A stretch of DNA of 64,000 bases. Source: Nocardia sp. BSTN01 (GTDB lineage: Bacteria; Actinomycetota; Actinomycetes; Mycobacteriales; Mycobacteriaceae). The stretch is from the NCBI RefSeq assembly GCF_015354405.1, contig NZ_JADKYP010000036.1, forward strand, positions 1 through 64,000, given 5' to 3'. A program made the position numbers and the translations under genes. This document shows positions 49,314-58,885 of the stretch, piece after piece; within the stretch, counting starts at the first letter, position 1; each line of letters opens with the position of its first letter. The notes below the pieces were generated by a model that saw nothing but the letters and a program-made list of their open reading frames with translations, searched no databases and had not been told where the DNA came from.

Positions 49314-49961
49314 TCAGCGTTCGGAGGCTCGACCTGGGCTTCTAGTTGCTGTCACACGCTCGCCGGACGGCGTCGGCGATCCTGCCGGTAGCTGATTGGG
49401 ACCGTTCGACACCGTCGGCGGGCGCCAGGTATGCATCCGTATCAGGAGCGTTGCCGGGTCAGTGTCGGTGAGCAATAAGTCCCGGTGTGCGCGGTGCAGA
49501 AACTGTTCTTCGACGGCTCGGTCGAGGAAAGCGAGCAGGTGGTCGTAGAAGCCATGGATATTGAGCAAACCGACCGGCTTGTGCTGAAGCCCGAGCTGTG
49601 TCCAGGTTGCGATCTCCGCAGTCTCCTCGAGGGTGCCCAGGCCGCCGGGGAGCGCGACGAATCCATCTGCAAGCTCAGCCATGAGCGCTTTACGCTCGTG
49701 CATACTCTCGACCCGGTGAAGCGCACTGAGGTCTTCGGCAGCGATTTCGACTTCTGCGAGGTGCTTCGGGATGACGCCGACCACCTTCCCACCCGCGGCG
49801 CGAGCGGCGCGGGCCAATGCGCCCATGATGCCGACTTTCGCCCCGCCATACACGAGGGTGATATCCTCCGCGGCCAAGTGGCGGCCGAGGGCTTCGGCCT
49901 GGTCGATGTAAGCAGGATTCGCCCCCCGACTCGAACCGCAGAACACACATATCGCCTTCAC
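49314..49961 (-). CDS. LOG family cytokinin riboside 5'-monophosphate phosphoribohydrolase
   Basis: A 215-residue protein starting at GTG 49961. It has the LOG family nucleotide motif VYGGAKVGIMGALA (about 38-51), ESMHERKALM (85-94) and the hallmark PGGLGTLEE (105-113). LOG enzymes cleave ribose 5-phosphate from isopentenyl-AMP to release the active free base. The GTG overlaps the stop of the isomerase gene (GTGA), the third gene of the operon. LOG-fold proteins are also called lysine decarboxylase-like by error. A role in general AMP turnover is possible, but the context points to cytokinin. Confidence 0.92.
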   Translation of the reverse strand: MKAICVFCGSSRGANPAYIDQAEALGRHLAAEDITLVYGGAKVGIMGALARAARAAGGKVVGVIPKHLAEVEIAAEDLSALHRVESMHERKALMAELADGFVALPGGLGTLEETAEIATWTQLGLQHKPVGLLNIHGFYDHLLAFLDRAVEEQFLHRAHRDLLLTDTDPATLLIRMHTWRPPTVSNGPNQLPAGSPTPSGERVTATRSPGRASER

Positions 49962-50596
49962 CGACCTACGCCCTTTCCGCCGCGCCCGCGTCGTCTCCAA
50001 TGGACCGCAGCTGCGGGTAGCCGGTTCGGGTCGCCAGTGGGCCATTCCGCCGGGTCTGGCCCAAGGAGTGTTAGCTGTTCCACCTGGCTTTTGCACCACG
50101 GGGAAACGAGGAGGCTGCTGTCCAGTACCTGAGTTGCGAAGGCGGTCCAGGGCATCCATGTCGCCTCGGCGACCTCAGCCGGATCCGGATGCATGTCGAT
50201 GGAGGCGGCGCGAGCAACGTAGACCGGACAGAGCTCGTTTTCGACAATCCCATTGGCCATTTCGGCGCGGTATGAGAACGAGGGGAGCACAAGGGTTGTG
50301 TGGTGAACCGCGATACCGAGCTCTTCCATTATGCGGCGTTCGACTGCCTCGACCAGGGGCTCTGCAGGTTCGGGATGACCGCAACAAGTATTTGTCAAAA
50401 CTCCCGGCCAGGTCGGTTTGCTATGCGCGCGCCGTGTAACCAGCAGTTGCGCCCGATCGTCGAAGACATACGAGGAAAAGGCGAGGTGAAGGGGGGTAGA
50501 TCGATGATGGACCCGGTTCTTCGGTCGATAGCCGATCGCCTCCCCATTCGGTCCGCACAGCACAACCAGCTGTGACCTCACGGATTGAACTGTCAT
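49958..50596 (-). CDS. idi: Isopentenyl-diphosphate delta-isomerase, type I (Nudix)
   Basis: A 212-residue isomerase converting IPP to DMAPP. It has HLAFSSYVFDDRAQLLVTRRA, the catalytic cysteine in NTCCGHP (C72), Nudix-like helix AVERRIMEELGI, and the catalytic glutamate segment VENELCPVYV (E119/E121). Start at ATG 50596, overlapping the IPT stop as ATGA. In this operon it would supply DMAPP for the isopentenyltransferase. It is a second gene beyond general isoprenoid needs, or the genome's only idi; this cannot be decided here. Confidence 0.93.
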   Translation of the reverse strand: MTVQSVRSQLVVLCGPNGEAIGYRPKNRVHHRSTPLHLAFSSYVFDDRAQLLVTRRAHSKPTWPGVLTNTCCGHPEPAEPLVEAVERRIMEELGIAVHHTTLVLPSFSYRAEMANGIVENELCPVYVARAASIDMHPDPAEVAEATWMPWTAFATQVLDSSLLVSPWCKSQVEQLTLLGPDPAEWPTGDPNRLPAAAVHWRRRGRGGKGVGR

Positions 50597-51339
50597 GACC
50601 ACCCCGTTGTTTCGCATTGGTGGCCGACCGTCTGAGGCCGGCGAAGCTGTCGCCGCGGCATGGCGAGGAATGCCTGATGTTGAAGCTCGCCGTAGGCGGC
50701 GTGCTCATAGGCGATGACGGCCGCGAGTTCATCTGTTTGAGACGGGCTTGGAGAGAATTCGGATAGCGATTCGATGGGGATTTCGTGGCGGCCGCACCAT
50801 CGGATCACAGTGCCGAGTCCGACGATAGATGCGACGAATTCCTGCCGGGCCTTGTATCGCCACGCGGCGGCGAGTTCTTGCAGCAGTCCTGGCTGCCCCT
50901 CCGGGGGAGCGAGCATCCGACGTGCCCTCAGCCGTAATCGGTGCATATGGTCGTACGGGTCTGTGACCCGCATGAGTTCGGTGCTGACCTCGAACGGCAG
51001 GTCGTCGCTCGCACCTAAGAAGGCACTGAGCAGCGAAATTGAGCCTCCTTCCACCACAACACATCGGTGCTCTCGCGACAACTCATGCAGTGTGCGGCGC
51101 AGGGCAACGTGGGCGGCATCGGGAGAGTAGTCGCCGTCGTCGACGGTTCGCGTATCTAAGAAGTGCCGTCGTAGGTCGTCGTCCTCTTGTCCCGTGTGTC
51201 GGGCGCTCGTCGTAGTTAGATCGACGTAGCACTGAATCCGGTCTGCGACGACGATCGGCGCGTCTAGCCGCCGTGCCTCGGTGACCGCGCGAGCACTTTT
51301 GCCGATGCCGGTAGGTCCGATGATTGTGTGGACATGCAT
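50593..51339 (-). CDS. ipt: Adenylate isopentenyltransferase (cytokinin synthase, Tzs/FasD type)
   Basis: A 248-residue enzyme transferring dimethylallyl from DMAPP to AMP. It has the P-loop IIGPTGIGKSARAV (8-15 core), DRIQCYVDLTTTSAR (33-47), and VVVEGGSISLLSAF (about 93-106), the pattern of bacterial IPT/Tzs/FasD. The tRNA enzyme MiaA differs: it has a DSMQVYRG-type segment and a longer body with a zinc finger in some cases, both absent here. ATG 51339 gives the family N-terminus; 20 further upstream residues are possible. First gene of a coupled operon with idi and LOG. Confidence 0.92.
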   Translation of the reverse strand: MHVHTIIGPTGIGKSARAVTEARRLDAPIVVADRIQCYVDLTTTSARHTGQEDDDLRRHFLDTRTVDDGDYSPDAAHVALRRTLHELSREHRCVVVEGGSISLLSAFLGASDDLPFEVSTELMRVTDPYDHMHRLRLRARRMLAPPEGQPGLLQELAAAWRYKARQEFVASIVGLGTVIRWCGRHEIPIESLSEFSPSPSQTDELAAVIAYEHAAYGELQHQAFLAMPRRQLRRPQTVGHQCETTGWS

Positions 51340-51800
51340 AGGAGCCCTTGGATGTTCGTACGACTGCACACCCTGCTGTGGTGCCGCAGATGACACCAAG
51401 TCGATGCTGGTCAGGATGAGCTCTGAAATATGAGATAGCGATAGTACGAGACACGCATCAACCCCTCGCGTCGATCACTCCCCACTGGTGGTGGCAAGCT
51501 TCCTTGGTCGAGGCCCGAGGTGTTGGACGAGGTTGCAGCAGGCTGGTCGCCGGTCCGACCTGTTGGGCATCGTCGCGCGAAATTTATGTACCTCCGGTCC
51601 GGCAGCGCGAACCCGCTAGGCCGTCCGCGCGGGGAGAGCATGACCGTGATGCCTGCTCCGGTGTGGAGCGCACGAGGGACTACGCTAGGGGAGGAGTCAC
51701 CCGAATGACGCGCCGAGTGGCTCGTCGCCGCCGGAAAAATGACAAATCACATTGAATCGATCCGTGCCACCTTCGGGTCCCTTCCGATGGTGGCACCCGA
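51340..51800. other. Leader/promoter region upstream of the IPT operon
   Basis: 460 bp without a supported gene between the small protein gene (51801-52037) and ipt, all on the minus strand. It must hold the operon's promoter unless transcription starts upstream of the small gene. I see no clear -10/-35 pair or dyad. Confidence 0.4.
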
Positions 51801-52037
51801 TCAGGTGGTGAAGCGACAGCACAGGAAAACGTCGTCCGAATACAGACTACCGCCAGGGTAAATCGACTCGGACCGTCCACTACTACCAGGTTCGGTATAG
51901 AGAGTTGCGGTTGCGTCGGTTGCGTTATCGACGTCGCCGATACCGATGACGATGTTGTAATCGTCGTAGTCGGAAGGGTTGACAAGTTTTTGACGGTTGC
52001 CATCCCTATCGGGATAGGTAAATGTTCCATTTGCCAT
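51801..52037 (-). CDS. Small beta-rich hypothetical protein
   Basis: A 78-residue protein (MANGTFTYPDRDGNRQK..., ending DDVFLCCRFTT). It is acidic and rich in Asp, Tyr, Thr and Gly, suggesting a compact beta fold; two adjacent cysteines lie near the C-terminus. No signal peptide. A purine-rich GAAGAGACGA precedes the ATG. It lies upstream of the cytokinin operon in the same direction. Family unknown. Confidence 0.55.
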   Translation of the reverse strand: MANGTFTYPDRDGNRQKLVNPSDYDDYNIVIGIGDVDNATDATATLYTEPGSSGRSESIYPGGSLYSDDVFLCCRFTT

Positions 52038-52764
52038 TTTGAGTCGTCTCTTCGCTAAAACATCCGCCCCGGGGCTGCTCGGAGGCTAACACAAACCTTC
52101 TGTCCGGTATTTGTTACGCAGCTTCCCATGCGCGGGAAGATTTTGGTGGTTGGCCGCGTCGGTGGCGATGCGGGTAGGAGGTGGGGCCCCGGTCATGGAG
52201 TTCCCTGTTTAGAGGCGCTGCCCAGTCTGTGTGCATCGTCGACGGTCGAAAAACCCAGCGTCGTTTCGGGGGAGCCCGTTATGAACCGTAGGTCCGGCGA
52301 CGCCTTGCGGTGCTTCGTCAGGCCGACGAGGAATCGTTATCCATAGGAGTCGGCTGCCCATGCGACCAGCAGCTGGGCGGCGTAGGCGTGCGGCAACTCT
52401 GCGCCGTTGCGGGCGGTGATTGCGCCGACGGTGTTGCAGCACGAGCAGCTCCCGACTGACAGTAGACACTCTCGGCCGAGGCGCCGGCCAATCTCACGCA
52501 AAGAAGAGGGCGTGTTCGCCGAGCGCCGATAGCAAGTCGCTCGGGCAGACTAGTATACAACACCACTCTGCTCGGACCCCTTCGGAGATTCGAATATGGG
52601 AGGCGGTCGATTTCGCGGCGTCGACGGTATTTATTTGTTGTGGCCGGTTTTGAATCGAACGTCAGGCTGACCTGCCCGACCAGCCGGGGCAGGTCAGTTT
52701 GCGCGGCATCCAACGCCACGACTCCCGCAGGGGTCTTGGCGCCGGGGTTATGCTCAATTTGCCG
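52038..52764. other. About 730 bp without recognisable gene
   Basis: Short frames on both strands, none with family features or consistent third-position GC. It separates the small protein gene and ECF sigma (2). Confidence 0.45.
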
Positions 52765-53754
52765 TCACTCCGTCAATGTGGCCGGGAGTTCGAATAGTTC
52801 GAACAATTCGGGAGCGAGGAATTGCTCGATCGCGCTGATGCGGCCGTCTGTGATGTCGAGGACTTGAATCGCGAAAGCGGTGAACGCGCCGTTGTTGTTT
52901 CGGTGGTAGTGCGCGTATGCGGGAGAACCGTTGGCGCGTAGGGGGACCAATCGTGAGTTCGCGCACGTGCTGCTGTGTCGATCGAACCAGCTCAGTACGT
53001 GGTGAACTCCCTGGATCCACAGAGTGTATGGAGGCATCGAGAGCCGTGCTTCCTCGTGCAGAATTGTCATGAGGCTCGCGAGGTCTTGCAGCTGGAACGC
53101 TTTCACATAGCGCTCCAGCAGCTCCTGGGTTTGCCTGTCTGATTCCCCTACGTTGGGGAAAGTGCCGCCATCAGGCTGCTTTGCAGCAATCAGAGCTGCG
53201 CGGGCACGGCGCAGGTAGCCGTTGACGGAGGGGACGGTCGTGTCGAGCAGATCTGCTACCTCGGTTGCTCGGAAGGCGAGTACATCCCGGAGAATCAGGA
53301 CCGATCGCTCACGGGGAGACAGGTGCTGAAGCGCGGACACAAAAGCCAGGCGGACCGTTTCCGCGCGTGCAACATGGTCGGCGGGGTCATTCGTCTCCGC
53401 CGTGAGCCACGCATCGGGGACCGGCTGGAGCCATGCACTTTCCGACAGTGGCTCGCCGAGCCGGCCGTCGCTGTTCGTCGGCCCTCCGATGCCCATCGGC
53501 AATGCTCGACGTCCGCGTCCGCGCAGCTGGTCGAAACAGATATTCGTCGCTATCCGGTAGAGCCAGCCTCGCGCTGAGGACTCTCCGCGGAACTGTCCAC
53601 GCGATCGCCATGCGCGCTCGAGCGTCTCCTGGACTGCATCCTCAGCGTCGAACGGCGAGCCCAGCATCCGGTAGCAGTATCCGATCAACTCGCCTCGGTA
53701 CTCGAACAATGAATCAGGGTCAAGCTTGGCAGCGGACGAGTCGAGCGCGGTCAC
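52765..53754 (-). CDS. ECF sigma factor with SnoaL-like C-terminal domain (2)
   Basis: A 329-residue sigma factor starting at GTG 53754 behind GAAGGA. Region 2 is FEYRGELIGYCYRMLGSPFDAEDAVQETLERAW, region 4 SPRERSVLILRDVLAFRATEVADLLDTTVPSVNGYLRRAR (core pieces), followed by a SnoaL-like domain (QLQDLASLMTILHEEARLSMPPYTLWIQG). It closely resembles ECF sigma (1) in the linker and C-terminus, so the two are paralogues. No anti-sigma factor is adjacent. Its nearest downstream neighbours are the small protein and the cytokinin operon. Confidence 0.9.
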   Translation of the reverse strand: MTALDSSAAKLDPDSLFEYRGELIGYCYRMLGSPFDAEDAVQETLERAWRSRGQFRGESSARGWLYRIATNICFDQLRGRGRRALPMGIGGPTNSDGRLGEPLSESAWLQPVPDAWLTAETNDPADHVARAETVRLAFVSALQHLSPRERSVLILRDVLAFRATEVADLLDTTVPSVNGYLRRARAALIAAKQPDGGTFPNVGESDRQTQELLERYVKAFQLQDLASLMTILHEEARLSMPPYTLWIQGVHHVLSWFDRHSSTCANSRLVPLRANGSPAYAHYHRNNNGAFTAFAIQVLDITDGRISAIEQFLAPELFELFELPATLTE

Positions 53755-54434
53755 AATGGATCCTTCCTGCACAACCAGACCTAATGGGAAGCTGGCACAC
53801 TGCGGATCTGGTCCGGTTTCAGCCCAAGCAGCACCGATGGCCGACCGGTAGTTGAGGACTGGTCAGTTTCCGCCCTCGCAACCGTCACCCTATCGGGTAG
53901 ATTCTACCTTCGCTCACGCCGAAGATTCGAACTGCTCCCTATCGCGCCGTGGTTCACGATAATCCCGCACCCTTGGTTCTACAACCGTTGACTGAGGTCT
54001 GGTCTGTGGCCGCAGTGCACACCGGTGGGCCACCGATCGAGGAGGTAGATGCACAGTACTGTTGCCGATTGCCACGTTGTCGATCCGTGAAAGGGAACGA
54101 TACAGACCGACCGTTGACCGCAGCGGCATCGTGCCCGAGTGCACCCCGAGCAGCGGTGCAGCATTATTTGCCCGCGCTGGGCGAGTTGCTGGACCGGAGT
54201 TTCCGCGCTGTGACGACTGTTCGCAGAGTCCTGCTCGTTTGGTCCAGTTCCAATGAGATTCTGGGCGAAATGTCCTTCGCGGCTCGTCGGCCCGGTGGTC
54301 ACCGCCGCCGGTTCATGGCCGGTGCACCGAAAGCGATGGGAGAGCGACGAGATGAAAGCCCGCAGCGAACCGAGGCGAAGTCTCCGGTTCGAGCAAGGTG
54401 ATGCCATGACGATCCCGCTACTCGAAAGTGACTC
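53755..54434. other. About 680 bp without recognisable gene
   Basis: Between divergently oriented ECF sigma (2) and the HAD gene. Several overlapping short frames occur on both strands, none recognisable. It presumably holds promoters for both flanking genes. Confidence 0.45.
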
Positions 54435-55352
54435 ATGCAAGTCGATGCCGCATTCTGTCGAATTGCTGATCTTCTCGGTGAAGATATCCAGGAAGTCGTT
54501 ACTGGCCTGTCATCCTCCTACTTACGGGCCGGAGGTGAGGTCTCCGGAGCAACGGGACGGTTCGGACAGGCTGACCTTCGTGGAGGGCGGGAAATCGAAC
54601 AAGGTATCCAGAGTTCGAGCAGGGATTCGAGCTTCGGAAGTCCGTCGCTCGTAGCCCCTACACGCCTGGCTTCTCCTGCCGATATTGCTGCACTTATTGG
54701 GGATAGAACTTTGATTTTCGATTTCGACGGGCCAGTTTGTTCCCTGTTCAGCGAGTTCACCAACGTCCAAGTTTCCGATATTATGCGGCGTAGTATCCGT
54801 TGGCGGTTTCGGTTTCAGCGTGTCTCTTTCCCTCCCAAGATTAACCGAGAAAAGGATCCGTTCGAGGTACTTCGTTACGTCGCTAAGTTGGGAGAGGATT
54901 TCGGCATTGCTGGAGAAAAGAAGTTGAGTGCTCTGGAAGTCGTCGCGGCTCGCACGGCGAAGCCGACGCCCTATGCGCACGAGTTGATTCGTACGGCGTC
55001 GAAGTCGAGGGATGTGGTATTCGCCAGTAACAACGCGACAGCTGCCGTGAAGACGTACCTGGCTACTCACGACCTTGACCGCTACGCTAGTGGCGTATTC
55101 GGCCGGTCTTCGCACATCCTCAGCCGATTGAAACCGGACAGGTTCCTACTCGAACACACCCTGTCCGAACTCGGTCTGTCGCCGGACCAAGTCGTCTACA
55201 TTGGCGACTCCACGACTGACGTGATGGCCGCCCACGCCTCAGGGATACGAGCTATCGCCTATGCGAACAAACCCGGTAAACTTGCGAGCTTCATGCCATA
55301 CGAGCCCGAAGCGGTCGTCGATTCGATGAGCGTGCTGTTGCGAGCGCTGTGA
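54435..55352 (+). CDS. HAD superfamily hydrolase
   Basis: A 305-residue frame whose C-terminal 225 residues are a HAD phosphatase. Motif I is LIFDFDGPVCSLF (the nucleophile and acid-base aspartates), motif II FASNNAT, the lysine in RLKPDRFLLEH, and motif IV YIGDSTTDVMAAHASG. The first about 80 residues are Ser/Gly-rich and unlike the family, so the real start may be internal. Phosphatase on a small metabolite is likely. It is followed by a GlxA-type regulator. Confidence 0.8.
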   Translation: MQVDAAFCRIADLLGEDIQEVVTGLSSSYLRAGGEVSGATGRFGQADLRGGREIEQGIQSSSRDSSFGSPSLVAPTRLASPADIAALIGDRTLIFDFDGPVCSLFSEFTNVQVSDIMRRSIRWRFRFQRVSFPPKINREKDPFEVLRYVAKLGEDFGIAGEKKLSALEVVAARTAKPTPYAHELIRTASKSRDVVFASNNATAAVKTYLATHDLDRYASGVFGRSSHILSRLKPDRFLLEHTLSELGLSPDQVVYIGDSTTDVMAAHASGIRAIAYANKPGKLASFMPYEPEAVVDSMSVLLRAL

Positions 55353-55666
55353 CGTCCCAAGCGTCCGAGACGGCGGCGACCGCAGCAATCGCTGGTTCGA
55401 CGAGCAGGTTGGCGAACGGTGCTCACCGTCACCTGTCCGGGTGTTTCAGAGTCTGGATCATCTCGCAAAGCGCAATCCGTTGTCCCCCAAGCAGAATTGG
55501 GTATGGCTGGCAGGCCGAACACGGTCGCCGGCAACATTCCCGACTGAACCGCCGATCGAGTTCGGCATGTCACTCAGATGCCTACCTCACCGAACGGAAC
55601 ACCGAGGAATCGCGACGGGCTTGGTGGCAGAATGTCGCGATCGGTTCTCATGATACTGTTGACGAC
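55353..55666. other. Gap between HAD gene and GlxA-type regulator
   Basis: 314 bp, no recognisable gene; one frame is open into the regulator but lacks family sequence, so I treat it as leader. Confidence 0.4.
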
Positions 55667-56665
55667 ATGGACGTGGCAGTTTTCGTCATGGATCGGACAG
55701 CGGATTTCGGGCTTGCAGCGGTGCTGGAAGTATTTGATATGGCGAATGCGCTGCGGGGTGAGCTCGAACCCGCGCCGGAGCCGTGGACGGTGCATGTAGT
55801 TTCTGTATCCGACACGGCCCGAACCGGACGCGGTCATCTCGTTCCGGCACTCCCGCTATCTAGGTTGACTGTGGACTTAGACCTGATGATTGTGCCCGCT
55901 GTGAATGCCATCGATGCCAGCGAGCTGATTGATCTGGTATCGGACCCGGCTAATCAGCTTGTGTTACAACGCATTTCGGAGGCGGCAGAGCGTGGCGTCC
56001 ATCTGGCTGCTGCCTGCACGGGCACCTTCTTCCTCGCGGAGTCCGGTGCATTGGATGGTAGTCGTGCGACCACGAGTTGGTGGCTTGGACCAGCCTTCCG
56101 TCGCCGCTATCCGAATGTCGATGTTCAGGAGGGCCACATCTTATGCCGAGACAAGCTGGTCACCACAGCGGGCGCCGTGCTTTCTCACCTCGATCTCGCC
56201 CTTTCGTTGGTCGCGGCACAGAGTCCGGCCTTGGCCGAGATTACGTCCCGATTTCTTCTGATCGGTCATCGCCACAGCCAGATCGAGTTCGCGGTACCCG
56301 AGGTAATTGCTCGCGGCGATTCCCTCGTCGCCGCGTTCGAACGCTGGGTTCGTGACCACATCTCGAAGCAGTTCCGGCTCGCAGATGCAGCCCGTTCACT
56401 CGGAGTTACTGTTCGTAGCCTTCAACGTGCAACCCAAGGTGAGATAGGAATGGCGCCCAGAGACTTCGTCGACGAGATCCGGCTGGAGCGGGCTACCCAG
56501 CTCCTCAGGACGACTTCATTGACCGTCGATGCCGTGGCCGCCAAAGTCGGCTATCAGAACGCGAGCACGCTACGGACTCTCTTCCGCCGGCGCAGAAATC
56601 GCACGATTGCCGAGATCCGGTCTTCCCCCCTCTCCTGGGAAGCAGCTCCAGCCTCTCTGCAGTAG
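55667..56665 (+). CDS. GlxA family (DJ-1/PfpI + AraC-HTH) transcriptional regulator
   Basis: A 332-residue regulator starting at ATG 55667. The N-terminal DJ-1/PfpI domain has AVFVMDRTADFGLAAVLEVFDMAN and the nucleophile-elbow-like AACTGTFFLAESGALDG. The C-terminal AraC domain has two HTHs (FRLADAARSLGVTVRSLQRATQ and LTVDAVAAKVGYQNASTLRTLFRR). Such regulators control catabolic or stress genes; targets are unknown. Confidence 0.9.
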   Translation: MDVAVFVMDRTADFGLAAVLEVFDMANALRGELEPAPEPWTVHVVSVSDTARTGRGHLVPALPLSRLTVDLDLMIVPAVNAIDASELIDLVSDPANQLVLQRISEAAERGVHLAAACTGTFFLAESGALDGSRATTSWWLGPAFRRRYPNVDVQEGHILCRDKLVTTAGAVLSHLDLALSLVAAQSPALAEITSRFLLIGHRHSQIEFAVPEVIARGDSLVAAFERWVRDHISKQFRLADAARSLGVTVRSLQRATQGEIGMAPRDFVDEIRLERATQLLRTTSLTVDAVAAKVGYQNASTLRTLFRRRRNRTIAEIRSSPLSWEAAPASLQ

Positions 56666-57865
56666 CCAAACGACGAGCTTCGCCTCAGATCGCTACTGCT
56701 GGAACCATTGTGGGAGTGGTGGCGGCTCATGCGCACCGGGACTCAGTTCAGGTTTGGTTGCCGCTTCCTCCGGGGGCTGGGTCGGATCCGACGCTGGTGA
56801 TGCCATTCTGTGTCGGTGTTCTTCGACGAGGCATGGTCTCCGCGCAAGCTGATGGTGCCAGGTGGGGAGGTCCCTCATAACCCCTCGTGCAGAACGGCCG
56901 CCGATTCTCTCCGATCGGGCTCGCCATGTGTAGGCTCGGGCCGCAGAGAGGTCGTCGAAAGGGAGTGCCCGGCGTGCCTGCCTGAGATAAGAGAACAGAC
57001 TCGGCTGCCAGCCGAGTCTTCTGGGATGTGGCGATTACATGCTGTTCCAGTGGTGGTTGTAGGTGCCGCTGTGGATGGCCGCGACGGTGCCTCATCCATC
57101 GGGCCTGTTCGGCGGGATCCGTGGCCCTACTAATCGGTCGCTTCAATTCCCTTCTCCCGGAAACTTGGTCAGCTACGCCTGCCCATCCACTGTGTGCTCG
57201 TGCTCTCCACCATATATATAGGTGAGGGTTTGGGAACCGCGAGGTCCTTACGTAATAGACTGCGGGGCAGCGGTAGTAAGATCTGCCCGCCGGTTTCAGA
57301 TGCGAAGCATCTACTCGAATACATGAGCAGATCGGCTCGGCACTGTGTGGCAGTGGCGACGGAGCCTGAGTCCAATCCACAAATCCCCGCCGGAGTTTTC
57401 GGGAAACCCAATCTGGGTGTCTTGCTCCGTCGGCGGCCCGATTTACAATCTTGACGGGACCGGATCGTCCCTCCGGAACGAGGGAGTGATCCACGGAAGG
57501 CTCGCCGGTCCAACGGGCATTCAAACAGCTCGCGGAGAGATCGGCAGATATCACCACGCGCACCGTTGAGAACGTATCTCACCGGTTCAGGGAGGTCGGC
57601 GGCGCGGCTAAAGAGGCGGCCGAGTCTGCGCGCATCGGCCTCCGGGCCGAAGCCCGACAGCACGGAACCGAATCCGGGCCAGGGCCCTGGTTACAGCGTT
57701 ACTCAATCGGGTCTCACCACTGGGACAGCTGCGTGCTCGGGAAAACGACGCCTGGCAGGCCTGTCATGAGTCCGGTGTCTGAACCAAATGGGCTACCGGC
57801 GCCGTCTCGTTCCCTGACCGTGGCTCGGTCCAACTCCTCGGGCGAACTACCGAAGTCTCCACGGT
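56666..57865. other. 1.2 kb of decayed or non-coding sequence before the IS relic
   Basis: No intact gene. A minus-strand frame of 271 codons (56748-57563) lacks family features, and a short plus-strand piece (VQRAFKQLAERSADITTRT... around 57500-57640) reads like a helical protein fragment without a start. Confidence 0.45.
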
Positions 57866-58761
57866 CTAGGTCGTGTCTTCCAATGATTTGAGCCATTCGA
57901 CGATGAGAGCCAGTGTGAATCCGGGCGCGGTAGGTCAGGGGCGAGTTTGTCGTAGCGAGTCGCGACTGCGCGCCAGTGTTCGGCCTTGTAGAACGCGCGC
58001 TCGACCAGGTTGCGTCGTTGTATTCGACCTTGTCGAAGCCTGGCGGCCGGCCACCGCGGCGTCCGCGCTTTTTCCGGTTGGCGACCTGGCCGGATCGTTG
58101 GGGTATGACGCTGCGGATCCGTTTGCGCCGCAGCAGGTCCCGGTTCGAAACTGCCGAGTACGCCTTGTCCGCGATGACCGTGTCGGGAATACGCCGAGGT
58201 GGGCCGCCGACGAGCCGGGGCACCGCCACCTGCCGAGCACTGCGGGCAACATCGCCCGAGTCCGCGGCCTGGCCAGGCGTGATCAGCACGGCCAGGCCGC
58301 GGGACGTTACCGTCGGTGGCCGCGTGGGCCTTGGTGGTCAGCCCGCCCCGCGAACGGCCCAGCCCGTGGTCGGCCGGTTCATACATCGCCCTCCGGACCG
58401 GCGGTGTGGGCCCCGGCGGCGTGCTGATGCGCGCGCACGATCGTCGAGTCGATCGCCACCACCCAGTCCAGATCACCGGTGGTGTCGGCCAGGGGAGCAG
58501 CGCGGTCAGCACCCGGTCCCAGGTGCCGACGGTGGCATAGCGGCCGTGCCGTTTCCACACTGTCTGCCACGGCCCGAAAATTTCCGGCAGATCTCGCCAT
58601 GGCACACCGGTGCGCAGCCGATACAGCATCCCCTCCACGATCCTGCGATTCTCGGAGAAGTTACGGCCAACGCGCACTTCGGATTTCGGCAACAGCAGCT
58701 CCATCAGCTCCCATTGTCTGTCCGTCAGCACACGATACCGATCACCCACCACCGTCACCAC
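57866..58761 (-). pseudogene. Frameshifted IS5-family transposase
   Basis: The N-terminus is intact (LTDRQWELMELLLPKSE..., LYRLRTGVPWRDLPE, FGPWQTVWKRHGRYATVGTWDRVL). The catalytic core is split among frames: LDWVVAIDSTIVRAHQHAAG carries the first Asp, GLGRSRGGLTTKAHA follows, VIADKAYSAVSNRDLLR carries the second Asp, and RNLVERAFYKAEHWRAVATRYDK the Glu. The gene ends at a TAG in the IS terminus (VEWLKSLEDTT). At least three frameshifts make it non-functional. Confidence 0.88.
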
Positions 58762-58832
58762 GGCGAACTTGATGCCCGATCAGCCCCACCCAGCGGGCCG
58801 ACCGACAAACACTATTGGGAGACACGACCTAG
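57866..58832. mobile_element. IS5-family insertion sequence relic
   Basis: Terminal inverted repeats are TAGGTCGTGTCTtCCAAT at the left (from 57867) and its near-perfect inverse at the right (to about 58831). CTAG occurs at both ends, fitting the TA-type target duplication of IS5-family elements. About 965 bp, the normal length for this group. The single transposase gene inside is broken. Confidence 0.85.
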
Positions 58833-58885
58833 TTTCGATGCGCCAGCTGCCTATGTAACCTGCTGCGGCTTCCGGTACTCCGATG

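Noticed and set aside
50593-51339. IPT as MiaA, the tRNA-modifying enzyme
   Set aside because: The DRIQCY and EGGSISLL motifs and the short length fit adenylate isopentenyltransferases; MiaA signatures are absent, and LOG and idi are in the operon.
56748-57563. Minus-strand 271-codon frame
   Set aside because: No motif, poor codon consistency, arginine- and serine-rich throughout; treated as decayed DNA.
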